In this document: positions 28,327 to 37,865 of the stretch, in pieces
Numbering within the stretch: the stretch's first letter is position 1
How the letters are laid out: each line of letters starts with the position of its first letter
Origin: Saprospiraceae bacterium
Lineage (GTDB): Bacteria; Bacteroidota; Bacteroidia; Chitinophagales; Saprospiraceae
DNA length: 64,000 bases
Direction: 5' to 3'
NCBI GenBank assembly: GCA_016719855.1
Contig: JADJYH010000005.1
Location: forward strand, 165,273-229,272
Translations under genes and position numbers: made by a program
The notes under the pieces: model-generated
The model's database searches: none
The model's input: the letters and a program-made list of their open reading frames with translations, nothing else
Told to the model about the DNA's origin: nothing

Positions 28327-29148
28327 ATGAATGATTTTATTGAAGTACATGAAAACGAGATTGAAATACCTAAAATCGTCTTTAAACATAGAAAATGGGA
28401 TGGATTTCAAAAAGATGTTATCTTGAAAAGAGAGGTATTTTATGCACCTCCCGAAAGTTTTGAAGACCCCTTAGACTGCAAAGTGCCTATTAGATATGAC
28501 CAACTTACAGATGAAGAGATATTTGGTAGATATTTAGAAAGGATGAAGGAGCAACATCCAAGATGGACAAGGCTAAAGCAACGATCGGAGGCCAGGTATT
28601 GGTTTAATAAAGGATTAATGAGGGATAAAGAGCATATTCAGAAAGTTGAAGAGGATTATTGGAAAGAGTTTAATGAAAGGTTTGGAGTACTTTGCTTAAT
28701 TCCAAATCCAAACTCATTTAAAATGTGGGTTGAATACTCAGATAATCATAAAGGATATTGCGTGGGCTTTAATACAGAAATAATGTTCAAAGACAAGTCT
28801 AAGGTTGGCGGGGGAGGAAAAGTAATTTATTTTGGAGAACTTCCAATAATTCACCCATTAGAACCGCCAATGCAAAAGATGCTAAAGCAGATTTATTTTA
28901 AGGAAAAAAAATGGGAATTTGAAGATGAGTTTCGAGTTCATAAAATGCATCCAAATCAAATTTCTGACGAACAAAGGATTTTAAAAGTTCCAGAAGAAGC
29001 TCTTGCCGAAATTATTTTCGGAGCAAAAATGCCTCCAGAAACTAAAACAGAAATCATCGAAATCGCAAAAACTTCCTGTAAACATGCGGTTTTCAAACAA
29101 GCAGTAATCAATGCTGATTCCGAGACAATTTCAATCGTAGATTACTGA
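28327..29148 (+). CDS. DUF2971-family protein, AT-rich
   Basis: A 273-residue cytoplasmic protein of unknown function. Family marks are the N-terminal FYAPPESFEDPLDCKVPI, the middle FKMWVEYSDNHKGYCVGFNT and YFKEKKWEFEDEFRVHK, and LAEIIFGAKMPPETK, as in DUF2971 proteins often found in accessory DNA and near defence or toxin-antitoxin genes. It is markedly more AT-rich than the flanking glnS and toxin genes, suggesting recent acquisition. The start overlaps a tiny preceding frame by ATGA; the toxin gene ends 123 bases upstream. Confidence 0.75.
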   Translation: MNDFIEVHENEIEIPKIVFKHRKWDGFQKDVILKREVFYAPPESFEDPLDCKVPIRYDQLTDEEIFGRYLERMKEQHPRWTRLKQRSEARYWFNKGLMRDKEHIQKVEEDYWKEFNERFGVLCLIPNPNSFKMWVEYSDNHKGYCVGFNTEIMFKDKSKVGGGGKVIYFGELPIIHPLEPPMQKMLKQIYFKEKKWEFEDEFRVHKMHPNQISDEQRILKVPEEALAEIIFGAKMPPETKTEIIEIAKTSCKHAVFKQAVINADSETISIVDY

Positions 29149-29167
29149 AAATCAATAAATTAGGTTA

Positions 29168-30850
29168 ATGACAACCGACATCATCAAAGAAGAAAAAACA
29201 GAATCCCTCAACTTTCTCGAAGAAATCATCGAGCAAGACATCGCCGCTGGGAAGCACGGAGGCCGGGTACATACCCGCTTCCCGCCGGAGCCGAACGGCT
29301 ACCTGCACGTGGGCCATGCCACCAGCATCTGCCTGAACTTCGGGCTGGCGAAGAAGTACAACGGCCAGTGTAACCTGCGCTTCGACGACACCAACCCGGT
29401 GACGGAGGAAACGGAGTACGTCGAGAGCATCATCAACGACGTACGCTGGATGGGCTTCGAGCCGAGCAATATCCTCTACGCTTCCGACTACTTCCAGCAA
29501 CTGTACGACTTCGCCGTTGACCTTATAAAAAAAGGCTTTGCCTACGTGGACGACAGCACGGCGGAGGAAATCGCAGCACTGAAGGGCACGCCGACCGAGC
29601 CGGGCAAGGACAGCCCCTACCGCAGCCGCAGCGTGGCCGAGAACCTCGACCTGTTCGAGCGGATGCGCAAGGGCGAGTTTGCCGAAGGCAGCAAAACCCT
29701 GCGGGCCAAGGCCGACATGGCCTCCCCGAACATGATCATGCGTGACCCGCTGCTCTACCGCATCAAGTTCGCACACCACCACCGCACGGGCGACGACTGG
29801 TGCATCTACCCGATGTACGACATGGCGCACGGGCAGAGCGACAGCATCGAAAAAATCACGCATTCCATCTGTACGCTGGAGTTTGTGCCGCACCGGGAGC
29901 TGTACGATTGGTGCATCGAGAAGCTGGGCATTTTCCCCTCGAAACAGTTCGAGTTCGCTCGGCGCAACCTGAGCTACACGGTAGTTTCAAAAAGGAAACT
30001 GCTGAAACTCGTGAACGAAGGCCATGTGCGTGGCTGGGACGACCCCCGTATGCCCACCATTTCGGCCATGCGCCGCCGGGGTTATACCGCTGCCGCAATT
30101 CGTGACTGGGCCAAGCGCATCGGCATTGCGAAGCGGGAAAACATGGTGGACTTGAGCCTGTTGGAGTTCTGCGTTCGGGAGGATTTGAACAAAATCGCCC
30201 TGCGGGCAATGGCCGTGCTCGACCCCATCAAGGTCGTCATCACCAACTATCCCGCCGACCAGACCGAGTGGCTGGAAACGGAAAACAACCCCGAAGACCT
30301 GACCGCTGGCACCCGAAAGATGCCGTTCTCGCAGGAGCTTTGGATTGAGCAGGAGGATTTCATGGAAAACCCGCCGCCGAAGTTTTTCCGCCTCTCGCCC
30401 GGCACGATGGCAAGGCTGAAAAGCGCCTATATCATCCAGTGCGACGAGGTGGTGAAGGACGCCGACGGCAAGGTGACGGAGCTGCGCTGCACCTATTTCC
30501 CCAACTCGAAAAGCGGCGAGGACGTGAGCGGCCTGAAGCCGAAAACGACCATCCATTGGGTGGACGCCAAGCACGCCATCCCCGCTGAGGTGCGCCTCTA
30601 CGACCGCCTTTTCACGGTGGAAGACGTGGCCAGCGACGACCGGGAATTCCAGGAACTGCTGAACCCCGATTCGCTGAAAGTGGTAGAAAATGCTTGGCTG
30701 GAGCCTTCTTTGGCAGGTGCCGCATTGGGGCAGCACTACCAGTTCCTGCGCCTCGGCTATTTCACCGTGGACACCGATTCGACGCCGGAAAAACTGGTCA
30801 TCAACCGCACGGTGACGCTGCGGGATGCTTGGGCGAAGGCGAAAAGTTGA
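29168..30850 (+). CDS. glnS: Glutaminyl-tRNA synthetase
   Basis: Class I synthetase charging tRNA-Gln, 560 residues, the usual length. Visible are the HIGH-type motif in RFPPEPNGYLHVGHATSICL (residues ~38-57), RFDDTNPVTEETEYVESI, the KMSKS-type VVSKRKLLKLV (~275), GWDDPRMPTISAMRRRGYT, and the C-terminal anticodon-binding beta barrels with DWLEAK-like FPNSKSGEDVSGLKPKTTIH. The Gln-specific HARPE-like FPPEPNG and the family-specific beta-barrel region separate it from GltX. Starts at ATG 29168, 19 bases after the DUF2971 stop. Uninterrupted, unlike many neighbours. Confidence 0.96.
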   Translation: MTTDIIKEEKTESLNFLEEIIEQDIAAGKHGGRVHTRFPPEPNGYLHVGHATSICLNFGLAKKYNGQCNLRFDDTNPVTEETEYVESIINDVRWMGFEPSNILYASDYFQQLYDFAVDLIKKGFAYVDDSTAEEIAALKGTPTEPGKDSPYRSRSVAENLDLFERMRKGEFAEGSKTLRAKADMASPNMIMRDPLLYRIKFAHHHRTGDDWCIYPMYDMAHGQSDSIEKITHSICTLEFVPHRELYDWCIEKLGIFPSKQFEFARRNLSYTVVSKRKLLKLVNEGHVRGWDDPRMPTISAMRRRGYTAAAIRDWAKRIGIAKRENMVDLSLLEFCVREDLNKIALRAMAVLDPIKVVITNYPADQTEWLETENNPEDLTAGTRKMPFSQELWIEQEDFMENPPPKFFRLSPGTMARLKSAYIIQCDEVVKDADGKVTELRCTYFPNSKSGEDVSGLKPKTTIHWVDAKHAIPAEVRLYDRLFTVEDVASDDREFQELLNPDSLKVVENAWLEPSLAGAALGQHYQFLRLGYFTVDTDSTPEKLVINRTVTLRDAWAKAKS

Positions 30851-30886
30851 TTTTGAGAACGGATAAGTTGCAAAGTTTTGCCCGAA

Positions 30887-30918
30887 CTTGTTAAATAAAG
30901 ATTGGGTTACTATTTTTG
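30887..30918 (+). promoter_or_regulatory. Promoter of the VapBC-type operon
   Basis: A -33 element CTTG (30887-30890), a 20-base spacer and a -7 box TATTTTTG (30911-30918), matching the TTG/TAnnTTTG consensus of Bacteroidota. The antitoxin start follows 16 bases later. Confidence 0.6.
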
Positions 30919-30934
30919 TAAAAAATACAGTTTT

Positions 30935-31198
30935 ATGAAAATGGCTGGTGCAAACGCAAATATTGTTGAGTATTACTTAAACCTGCTTTCAGGGCTAAGT
31001 GCCGAGGTGAAACTTGACCTTATTTCAAAGCTTTCGGCTTCCTTGAAGATGGATTTTGGAAAAAAGAAGCCTGATAAAGTGGAGAAGAAGAGCATTTTAG
31101 ATTTTGCTGGCTGCTGGGAATCCGACAAAACTGCTGAGGAGTTAATTGAAGAAATCAGGAGTGCTCGAACCTTTAACCGCGTAATAGAACCGCTTTGA
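30935..31198 (+). CDS. Antitoxin of a VapBC-type pair
   Basis: An 87-residue protein (MKMAGANANIVEYYLNLLSG) with helical, leucine-rich N-terminal half and a C-terminal segment ILDFAGCWESDKTAEELIEE of the kind found in antitoxins paired with PIN-domain toxins. It overlaps the toxin by four bases (TTGA), indicating translational coupling. The family could not be named more precisely; function is inferred from the adjacent toxin. Confidence 0.78.
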   Translation: MKMAGANANIVEYYLNLLSGLSAEVKLDLISKLSASLKMDFGKKKPDKVEKKSILDFAGCWESDKTAEELIEEIRSARTFNRVIEPL

Positions 31199-31605
31199 AA
31201 AAATATCTGCTCGATACCAATATCTGTATTTTTTATTTTAAGGATAAGCATGACATTGAGGCAAAAATCAAAGCCGCCGGGGTGGAGAATGTATTCATTT
31301 CAGAGATAACTATAGCTGAGTTGAAATTCGGGGTGGCAAATACTGAAGACCCAACAAAACGTGAAAAAAACAGAGAAGCGGTTATTAATTTCCAAAATGC
31401 TGCCAACATCATTCCAATCATTTCTGTACTTGATATTTATGCATCGGAGCGGGCAAGATTGAAGAATTTAGGTAAATCAGTTGACGACTTCGACCTCCTC
31501 ATAGGCTCCACCGCCCTTACGCACGACCTCGTCATGGTTACCAACAACGTCAAGCACCTCGAAAGATTGAAAGGTATCCTCATTGAGGACTGGACAAAAA
31601 GTTAA
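31195..31605 (+). CDS. vapC: VapC-like PIN-domain toxin
   Basis: Ribonuclease toxin of 136 residues with the PIN acidic residues in place: the first Asp in KYLLDTNICIFYFK (~7), Glu in ISEITIAELKFGVANTED (~43), Asp in LGKSVDDFDLLIGSTAL (~97-101), and the end VMVTNNVKHLERLKG. Starts with TTG at 31195, overlapping the antitoxin stop. By analogy with VapC it would cleave initiator tRNA or rRNA. Together with the MazF pair it brackets glnS and the DUF2971 gene. Confidence 0.9.
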   Translation: MKKYLLDTNICIFYFKDKHDIEAKIKAAGVENVFISEITIAELKFGVANTEDPTKREKNREAVINFQNAANIIPIISVLDIYASERARLKNLGKSVDDFDLLIGSTALTHDLVMVTNNVKHLERLKGILIEDWTKS

Positions 31606-31755
31606 CCCGTAATTTGACCTTCGTTGCCCTTCAAATCTTCGCCTCTGCAATCCACCTTTCCCTAAGGTGCAACAACAATTGAACATCACGATACTTGACC
31701 CGTTATACCGAGATAATACACCTTCCAATAGTTACTTTTTCAAATAACGGTTTCC

Positions 31756-33795
31756 ATGAACTCATATCAATACGCCCTGTACACGGGGCTACTCTTCTAC
31801 TTTTCGCTGCAACTTAATGCACAGACTTCAGCAGCAAAATTTGCCAATAGCAATAACGTACCTGAAATTACCATTATCAACTGCTCGGTTGCCAACTCGG
31901 ACAAGCTGGAATTTTCTCCAACTTATTACCACAACGGTTTGGTGTTCGCCACTTCCCGCTCCGAAAAAGAAGCTGTGGACAAGAAAATTGACGAACATTT
32001 TTTCGAGCTGTATTATGCTGAGATTGCTCCAACGGGCATGCCCATGCAGCCTTACTTTTTCTCACCGGCGCTCACTTCCCGCCTGCACGAAGGGCCTGTT
32101 GCGTTCAACCGGGATTTTTCCAAAATCTATTTCACCAGAAACAACGTCCGGGACGGCGAGGTGATAAAAGATGCCGACGGAGATGTGAACCTCCAGATTT
32201 TCGAAGCGGAGAAAAGCCCCGCCGATTGGATCAACCTGCACAGCCTTTCTTTCAATAGGGTGGATTATTCTTGCGCCCACCCGTCGCTGTCCGCCGATGA
32301 GCGGATGATGTATTTTTCTTCCAACATGCCTGGCGGTTACGGTGCAATGGACTTGTATGTAGTTGAAAAATCGGGCGAAACATGGGGCAAGCCGGTAAAC
32401 TTGGGACCTAAAATCAATACTGCCAGTAATGAAATTTTCCCGTTTATCCATTCCGGCGGCGTTTTGTTTTTCACTTCTGACAAGCAGGAGGGATTTGGAG
32501 GGCTTGATATTTATAAAGTAAATATGGCACCGTCAGGGGCCATTGAGGCCATAAACATTGGTGTTCCCTACAATTCAAGCTCGGACGATTTGGGCATTAT
32601 CATGAACATGGACGGCACCAAGGGCTATTTCACCTCGGCAAGGGAAGGCGGCTTGGGCAAGGACGATATTTACTATTTTGAAACACCGGAGCCGCTGATT
32701 CAATCGGGCGAGGTGAACTTGGTCGTCACAGTGCTGGACGAAGAAACCGGAAAGCCGATTCCGGGCGCCGACCTGCGGGTGCTGAAAGGTACAGCGGGAG
32801 GTTTTCTAGAAAACGACGAGCTGTACGACCTGGAATTGGTGCCGTCGGCCAGCAAATCGGGCGAACTCAGCCTCCAAATGGTGCGCAAATCGGAAAGCCA
32901 ACTTCCGCCGCCCATTGCCTCAAGCGATAGCAAAGGCATTATCCGCACTAGTTTGATACGCCACCAAAATTACATTTTGGTGGTTTCGAAGGAGGATTAT
33001 GCTACGGAAGATGTTTTTCATTCAACCATGAATGGTCCTGAAACGCAGTACCTCACCGTAAAGCTCAAACCCCAGACTTGTGTGATGCTGACGGGGACTG
33101 TGGTTGCTGGCAACTACGGTAGAGGTGTGCCGGGCGCTGTGGTGAAGATTTACAATCAATGCAGCCGCACGGAAGAATATGTGCGCACCAACCTTGATGG
33201 CGTTTTTTACTATTGCTTGCAAGATAATTGCGATTTCGACCTGACCACTACCAAGGAAGATTACCATCCGGGAATCGCAAAGGCGACTACCAAAGGCACG
33301 GAGAAGCAACTTAACGTTACCATCTCGCTTTTACCTTTCGAAGAGTCCATTGTACGGGCACCACTGAAAAAAGGCTCCATCATTATTTTGGATAAAATTT
33401 ATTACGACTTCGATATGTCATACATCCGGGTCGGCGCTGCCAGGGACCTCGATGCCTTGATTCAACTGATGAAACGCTACCCCAGCATGATAGTGGAATT
33501 GTCGGCGCATACCGATTCTCGCGGAACTGCAGAATACAACTCAGAACTGTCGTTGCTAAGGGCAAAGGCGGCAAAGGATTATGTGACAGTCAGGGGAATT
33601 GATGCGAACCGCATCACCACATTTGGTTACGGCGAAGCTTATCCACGAAACGGGTGCAGTGATGGTGTTGATTGTTCGGAAGAAGAACACCAGTTCAATC
33701 GGCGGACAGAAATCCGTGTGGTAGAAATTGACGAACCAGTCACGGTGAATTACAAAGATGTTGGCCCAAGCGTGATTGACGAGAAGAAAAATTAG
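31756..33795 (+). CDS. OmpA-family protein with PD40 propeller and carboxypeptidase-regulatory-like domains
   Basis: Cell-envelope protein of 679 residues. N-terminal signal peptide (YALYTGLLFYFSLQLNAQ), then a propeller of PD40/WD40-like strands such as SADERMMYFSSNMPGGYG and GVLFFTSDKQEGFGGLDIY (~60-310), regulatory-like beta sandwiches around residues 315-530 (VTVLDEETGKPIPGADLRVL; VVAGNYGRGVPGAVVKIYN), and a C-terminal OmpA peptidoglycan-binding domain (~545-665) with YYDFDMSYIRVGAA, ELSAHTDSRGTAEYNSELS and RRTEIRVVE. The order resembles PorE-like and other envelope proteins of T9SS bacteria but lacks their N-terminal TPR. Single frame; ends at a strong terminator. Confidence 0.88.
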   Translation: MNSYQYALYTGLLFYFSLQLNAQTSAAKFANSNNVPEITIINCSVANSDKLEFSPTYYHNGLVFATSRSEKEAVDKKIDEHFFELYYAEIAPTGMPMQPYFFSPALTSRLHEGPVAFNRDFSKIYFTRNNVRDGEVIKDADGDVNLQIFEAEKSPADWINLHSLSFNRVDYSCAHPSLSADERMMYFSSNMPGGYGAMDLYVVEKSGETWGKPVNLGPKINTASNEIFPFIHSGGVLFFTSDKQEGFGGLDIYKVNMAPSGAIEAINIGVPYNSSSDDLGIIMNMDGTKGYFTSAREGGLGKDDIYYFETPEPLIQSGEVNLVVTVLDEETGKPIPGADLRVLKGTAGGFLENDELYDLELVPSASKSGELSLQMVRKSESQLPPPIASSDSKGIIRTSLIRHQNYILVVSKEDYATEDVFHSTMNGPETQYLTVKLKPQTCVMLTGTVVAGNYGRGVPGAVVKIYNQCSRTEEYVRTNLDGVFYYCLQDNCDFDLTTTKEDYHPGIAKATTKGTEKQLNVTISLLPFEESIVRAPLKKGSIIILDKIYYDFDMSYIRVGAARDLDALIQLMKRYPSMIVELSAHTDSRGTAEYNSELSLLRAKAAKDYVTVRGIDANRITTFGYGEAYPRNGCSDGVDCSEEEHQFNRRTEIRVVEIDEPVTVNYKDVGPSVIDEKKN

Positions 33796-33813
33796 ACCAT
33801 ACCTAAAAGAAAA

Positions 33814-33847
33814 AAACAAAGGGCGTCCGAAAAGACGCCCTTTGTTT
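33814..33847. terminator. Bidirectional rho-independent terminator
   Basis: Perfect 14-base stem AAACAAAGGGCGTC / GACGCCCTTTGTTT around CGAAAA, with A- and T-runs on both sides, between the convergent OmpA-family and lipoprotein genes. Confidence 0.92.
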
Positions 33848-33849
33848 TT

Positions 33850-34669
33850 TTACATCCACCAACGAATCAAAATCTCCCTCGTTCCACCGTTCGGGCCGAT
33901 GACGGTGGCCTTGCGGTCACAGTCGCCGTTTCCGTAGTCAATCGTCAGGACTTTGCCATCAATCGTTAGTGTTTTCGTGCCGGAGACCGTCCAGCGGCAT
34001 GCCCGCCTTTTCACCAGCGGCGTCACGATTTCAGTAGTGAATGCCTTACCGTTGCGGGTGACACCTGTGGCACCGCCTGTGATTTCCCAAACATTATCGA
34101 GCAAGATGGCAGTGTTGCCTCCTTCCACCAAGGTCATCGAGTGATTGGCTTCCCAGGTCGTTACCTCGCCATCGGGGAAGGTGATTTTGCCGCCAACGAC
34201 CGTGCGGGAAAAGGTGAGGTTGCCGTCTGCGTTCGGGCCGAGGTTGGTGAGGGTGCGAGTACCTTCCACATGGGCATCGTCCACGTAGAAATCAACAAAA
34301 GTGGCGGTGCGAACAGCACCCGTGTTGGTCAAGGTGTCGGTGAGGTTCACCACGATTTGGCCCTTGCGGACACGGCCATCGAGGCCAGTGCAGCCATCGG
34401 TGCCAAAGTCAATGGTCATGGTGCGTGGGTAGCTGCCATCGGCGGGGTCAATGGTGACGGTGGGGCAGACGGTGCCGCCTCCGCCACGGGTTTCGATGGC
34501 CTGGTCAACTTGTTCGTCCACATCTTCGTAAAGGTCGTTGGAGGAGGTCTGGTCTTCGGCGGCCATGATTTGCTCGCTCTGGATGGTGGTTTCTTCGTCT
34601 TTTTTGCAAGCAGTGAAAAGCAGGCCCAATGTCAGGGTTGAGCGCTAATAGCCATTTCATGATTTTCAT
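33850..34669 (-). CDS. Uncharacterised lipoprotein (frameshifted signal peptide)
   Basis: Lipid-anchored envelope protein of about 272 residues with no recognised domain. One extra A near 34640 breaks the signal peptide; restored it reads MKWLLALTLTLGLLFTACKK with a TAC lipobox, starting at ATG 34669 or 34660. The body has an acidic linker (SNDLYEDVDEQVDQAIETRG) followed by beta-rich sequence (CPTVTIDPADGSYPRTMTID, KGQIVVNLTDTLTNTG, TVSGTKTLTIDGKVLTIDYG). Such proteins are common and unstudied in this phylum. Stop codon is three bases from the bidirectional terminator. Confidence 0.72.
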
Positions 34670-35015
34670 GTCTGTAGATTTTTTTGTTGAAAAATGATGG
34701 TTGGAATCAGGACAGCTCATGGTGCGCACCGGCTTCACTGTCGGGTAATGTTCTTTACATAAAAGCCTAATTTTTTTGGTTACGGTAGTGTAGACCCCAT
34801 TTGTTTTGAGAGGTTTAACCAGTAACGATTTTTTTGCCAAATGCCCTACTTGGGATTTTGCCAATATGCTTGTTTGGCTTAGACCTTAATAGCAAACGAG
34901 TTTCAGTAGCAATACTGAAACTCGTTCACAATCAATAAGTTATAAAAATCTTGTCAATCGTTTTGGCAACGATTCAAGAATTTCGGAAAATTCCCAGTTT
35001 ACAACTCAACCCCCA
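34670..35015. other. Intergenic region between lipoprotein and glutamate dehydrogenase genes
   Basis: About 345 bases on a same-strand boundary. It contains the gdhA terminator at 34895-34926 and two direct copies of TTTTGCCAA at 34832-34840 and 34856-34864, 24 bases apart, which could be an operator upstream of the lipoprotein gene. No coding frame is convincing. Confidence 0.4.
34895..34926 (-). terminator. Hairpin terminator after glutamate dehydrogenase
   Basis: Perfect 14-base stem AACGAGTTTCAGTA / TACTGAAACTCGTT with a four-base loop, 90 bases past the gdhA stop. The T-run is weak on the minus strand, so it may act as an mRNA-end stabiliser. Confidence 0.65.
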
Positions 35016-36457
35016 CTACGGGAATATCCCCAGCGAGGTATAGTCGTCGCCAATCAGCTTGATGGCATAGGCAAAAGCAGCCGTGCGCATGTCAATATTG
35101 TGCTTGCGCTGGAACTCGTGGATGAACTGATACGACCGGCTCATGGTCTCCTCCAAGCCAGAGCGGACGAGATCCACCTCATCGGCACCCCGGGCTACTT
35201 TGCGCAAGACTTCCGGGTCAATTTTCCGACCAGTGAGTTCTTCGATGACGTGCAGCATCCGCTCCTGCGAAGTCTGGTTGAAGCGCTTTTCCATCCGGCC
35301 AAAACGCATGTGCGAAAGGTTTTTCAGCCATTCGAAATAAGACACGGTCACACCGCCTGCGTTTAGGAAAACGTCAGGTACGATGAGGATGCCTTTTTTC
35401 AACAAAATCTCCTCGGCCGCAGAGCTGATTGGGCCGTTGGCAGCTTCACCGATGATTTTTGCCTGAATCCGGTCTGCATTTTCCGAGGTGATTTGGTTCT
35501 CCAACGCCGCCGGAACGAGAATGTCGCAGGGCATTTCGAGAATCTTGTTGCGGTCGGCCTGTGGTATCACCGTTGCGCCGGGGTAGTTGAGGATGGAGCC
35601 AGAATCCTTGCGGATTTCGAGCAACTTCTCGATGTCTATGCCACTTTCGAGGTAGATGCTGCCCTCGTACTCGCCCACGCCCACCACTTTCACGTCGCCT
35701 TCTTGCTGCGAAATGGTGCCGGTGTACGAGCCTACGTTGCCCATACCCTGGATAATCATCGTCTTGCCACCCAGTCCGGTTTGCATGCCGACCTTTTTCA
35801 TGTCCTGCACATCAGAGCAGGCCTCCCGGAGGCCATAAAAAACGCCCCGGCCAGTGGCCTCGGTGCGACCTTGGATGCCGTAAAGCGCCACCGGTTTGCC
35901 CGTCACGCAGCCAGCGGCGTCAATTTCGTTTTCCCGCAGGGTGCGGTAGGTATCGTAAATCCAGGCCATTTCACGGCCACCAGTTCCGTAGTCGGGTGCT
36001 GGCACGTCAATGCTGGGGCCGATGAAGTTGCGGCGCACCAGTTCATAGGTGTAACGGCGGGTGATGCGCTCCAGTTCCTCCTCGGTGTAGTCCCTGGGAT
36101 TGATTTTTACCCCGCCCTTTGCACCGCCGAACGGCACGTGTACGATGGCGCATTTGTACGACATCAGCGTTGCCAAGGCCATGACCTCGTGTTGGTCTAC
36201 GTTTTCGGCGTAGCGGATACCGCCCTTGGTCGGAAGGCGGTGGTGGCTGTGCTGTACTCGATAGGCTTCGATTACCTTCACCTCCATTTTGCCAGTCGTC
36301 TTGTTTTGGATTTCGACGGGGAACTGAATGGCATAGATGGAGTTGCAGACCTTTATTTGGTGCAACAACCCCGCATCAAGGCCAGTGTACGGTGCTGCTT
36401 TTGGAAAAAGTTCTCTACCGTGTTGTAGAAATTTGGTACTTGAATTTGGCTACTCAT
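35016..36457 (-). CDS. gdhA: Glu/Leu/Phe/Val-family (glutamate) dehydrogenase, one frameshift
   Basis: NAD(P)-dependent amino-acid dehydrogenase converting glutamate and 2-oxoglutarate, cytoplasmic. Key marks: YRVQHSHHRLPTKGGIRY with the substrate-binding Lys, FGGAKGGVKINPRDYTEEEL with the catalytic Lys, PAPDYGTGGREMAWIYDTY, the Rossmann IIQGMGNVGSYT, and ILVPAALENQITSENADRIQ. A missing A at about 36405 breaks the frame; with it restored, the protein starts at ATG 36457 (MSSQIQVPNFYNTVE), about 480 residues. The start overlaps the last codons of the ccmD-like gene, so the two are translationally linked although functionally unrelated. Confidence 0.9.
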
Positions 36458-36677
36458 GATTTTTAATTTGGTCCTCCAATTTGGTGAGCTTCCTGTCCAG
36501 GCGAATTAGGTAAATAACAATTCCAAGAAAAATAGCTGCAATCACGGCCACCACCACATACATTTTCCCCATGCTGCGCATGAAGTCCGTGTCTTCCTGT
36601 GCCAACAAAAAAGTGAGGGGGAGAACGAGCAGCGGAAGTGTGACGAAAGCCTTTTTTGAAGCCATCAACCTAGTCAT
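36450..36677 (-). CDS. Small membrane protein, CcmD-like
   Basis: A 75-residue protein with two hydrophobic stretches: a signal-like N-terminus (FVTLPLLVLPLTFLLAQ) and one membrane helix (MYVVVAVIAAIFLGIVIYLI) followed by the charged tail RLDRKLTKLEDQIKNHE. This form (one helix plus basic/acidic tail) and the position directly downstream of ccmB and ccmC fit CcmD, the small subunit that releases holo-CcmE in cytochrome c maturation. Sequence alone is weak evidence; the context carries the call. Its stop overlaps the gdhA start. Confidence 0.72.
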   Translation of the reverse strand: MTRLMASKKAFVTLPLLVLPLTFLLAQEDTDFMRSMGKMYVVVAVIAAIFLGIVIYLIRLDRKLTKLEDQIKNHE

Positions 36678-36750
36678 GATATTTAACTTTTTAACCTGTC
36701 CGATAAACGGGCGCTAAGGTCTGTGAAATTTTCTGTTCGGCAAAGTAAAA

Positions 36751-36832
36751 AGGTATGGAGGTATGAGGTATGGAGGTATGTTTTCCAAACCTCCAAACCT
36801 CCAAACCTCATACTTCATACCTCCATCAGCCT
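36751..36832. repeat. Octamer tandem repeat hairpin between ccmC and ccmD-like gene
   Basis: AGGTATGG/AGGTATGA units repeat four times at 36751-36780; complementary CCTCCAAA/CCTCATA units follow at 36787-36827. The arms can fold back on each other. The ccmC stop codon lies inside the second array. Confidence 0.85.
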
Positions 36833-37864
36833 ATCCCGCAGCCTCGCTGTTCGCAAGACGATTTCGCCAATCCAAATGCCCAGCAGCGTCCAGCCGATGA
36901 TGGCGGGCCGGAAGACCAGCTTCATTGTGTTGTCGAGGTCTTGGCTGCCGAAGGCGATGTTACCCCCGGCCCCGGGGTGTAGGCTGTCCGTCAATTTTGG
37001 AATAATGTAAAGCAGCGGCACTAGGCTGGCGAAGGCGAAAATGTTGAAAACGGCGCTCACCCTGGCCCTTTTTTCGGGATCCTCGAAAGAGGCCCGCAGC
37101 ACGAAATAGGCTCCGTAAATCAGCAGGGCAATGGCCGTCATGTTCTGTTTCACGTCCCAGCTCCAGAATTTGCCCCAGGTAAACTTCGCCCAAATGGCCC
37201 CAGTGATGAGGCCTAGAATGCCCAGTAGCAGCCCCACGTTGGTCAGCGCCATCGCCTTGCGGTCATCGTCGGCGTTCGACTTCCAGAGGTAGCGTATGCT
37301 CATGACCATTCCCGCCGTGAGGATGATGAACATGGCCATCCAAAGCGGCACATGATAGTACGTGTTGCGGATGGTTTCGCCGAGAATATTGCGGAATGGA
37401 AACGTAAATGCCTGTTTTTCATGGAGTTGTGAAATTTCGGCGTTCGTCCAGACCAAGTCGCCGAGGGCCACGTTGACGCTGTCCTGCGTGACGACGATGC
37501 CGCCGGGCAGTACGCTCGCCCCATCCACCGGACTGTCAATCAGAAGCGTAAAGTCTTTCACTTTTTGGTCAACGGGCAGGTAGGCCGGAATGTCGAAGGT
37601 GAGCTTGACCACCCGGTCGTCCACTACTTCGATGTGTTTGGCTGCAAGGGCTTTTTGATTCGACATTTTCAGCCACGCACGCAGATTTTCCTTTTCCTTC
37701 GTAAAAAAAGAGTTGTAGCCCTGCACCGTCACCACCTCGCTGCGCCCCGTGTGCAGGCTGACTGGGCTTGCATCGGTGATGCCCGTTTTTAGCGGGGTCA
37801 GCATCCCTACGAAGATGGTGTAAAGCAGGATGAGCACGCCGAGAATTTTCCACCAGTATTTCAT
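36815..37864 (-). CDS. ccmC: Cytochrome c biogenesis protein CcmC/CcsA family (haem exporter subunit)
   Basis: Inner-membrane haem-handling protein of about 349 residues that delivers haem to the CcmE chaperone. It has an N-terminal membrane helix (ILGVLILLYTIFVGML), a long periplasmic segment (residues ~30-165), then five or six helices with the family haem-binding WWD-type motif TWGKFWSWDVKQNMTAIALL. The extended N-terminal soluble domain is longer than in proteobacterial CcmC and looks normal for Bacteroidota. Start at ATG 37864 (MKYWWKILGVLIL) just after the upstream repeat arm. Operon order is ccmB, ccmC, ccmD-like. Confidence 0.88.
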   Translation of the reverse strand: MKYWWKILGVLILLYTIFVGMLTPLKTGITDASPVSLHTGRSEVVTVQGYNSFFTKEKENLRAWLKMSNQKALAAKHIEVVDDRVVKLTFDIPAYLPVDQKVKDFTLLIDSPVDGASVLPGGIVVTQDSVNVALGDLVWTNAEISQLHEKQAFTFPFRNILGETIRNTYYHVPLWMAMFIILTAGMVMSIRYLWKSNADDDRKAMALTNVGLLLGILGLITGAIWAKFTWGKFWSWDVKQNMTAIALLIYGAYFVLRASFEDPEKRARVSAVFNIFAFASLVPLLYIIPKLTDSLHPGAGGNIAFGSQDLDNTMKLVFRPAIIGWTLLGIWIGEIVLRTARLRDRLMEV

Positions 37865-37865
37865 T

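Noticed and set aside
34832..34864. Two TTTTGCCAA copies as a defined operator
   Set aside because: Only two short direct copies in T-rich sequence, no regulator nearby; noted in the intergenic entry but not claimed.
35493..36428. Plus-strand frame of 311 codons opposite gdhA
   Set aside because: Fully antisense to glutamate dehydrogenase motifs and without any domain.
36751..36832. CRISPR array
   Set aside because: Units are 7-8 bases with no spacers; no cas genes in the window.
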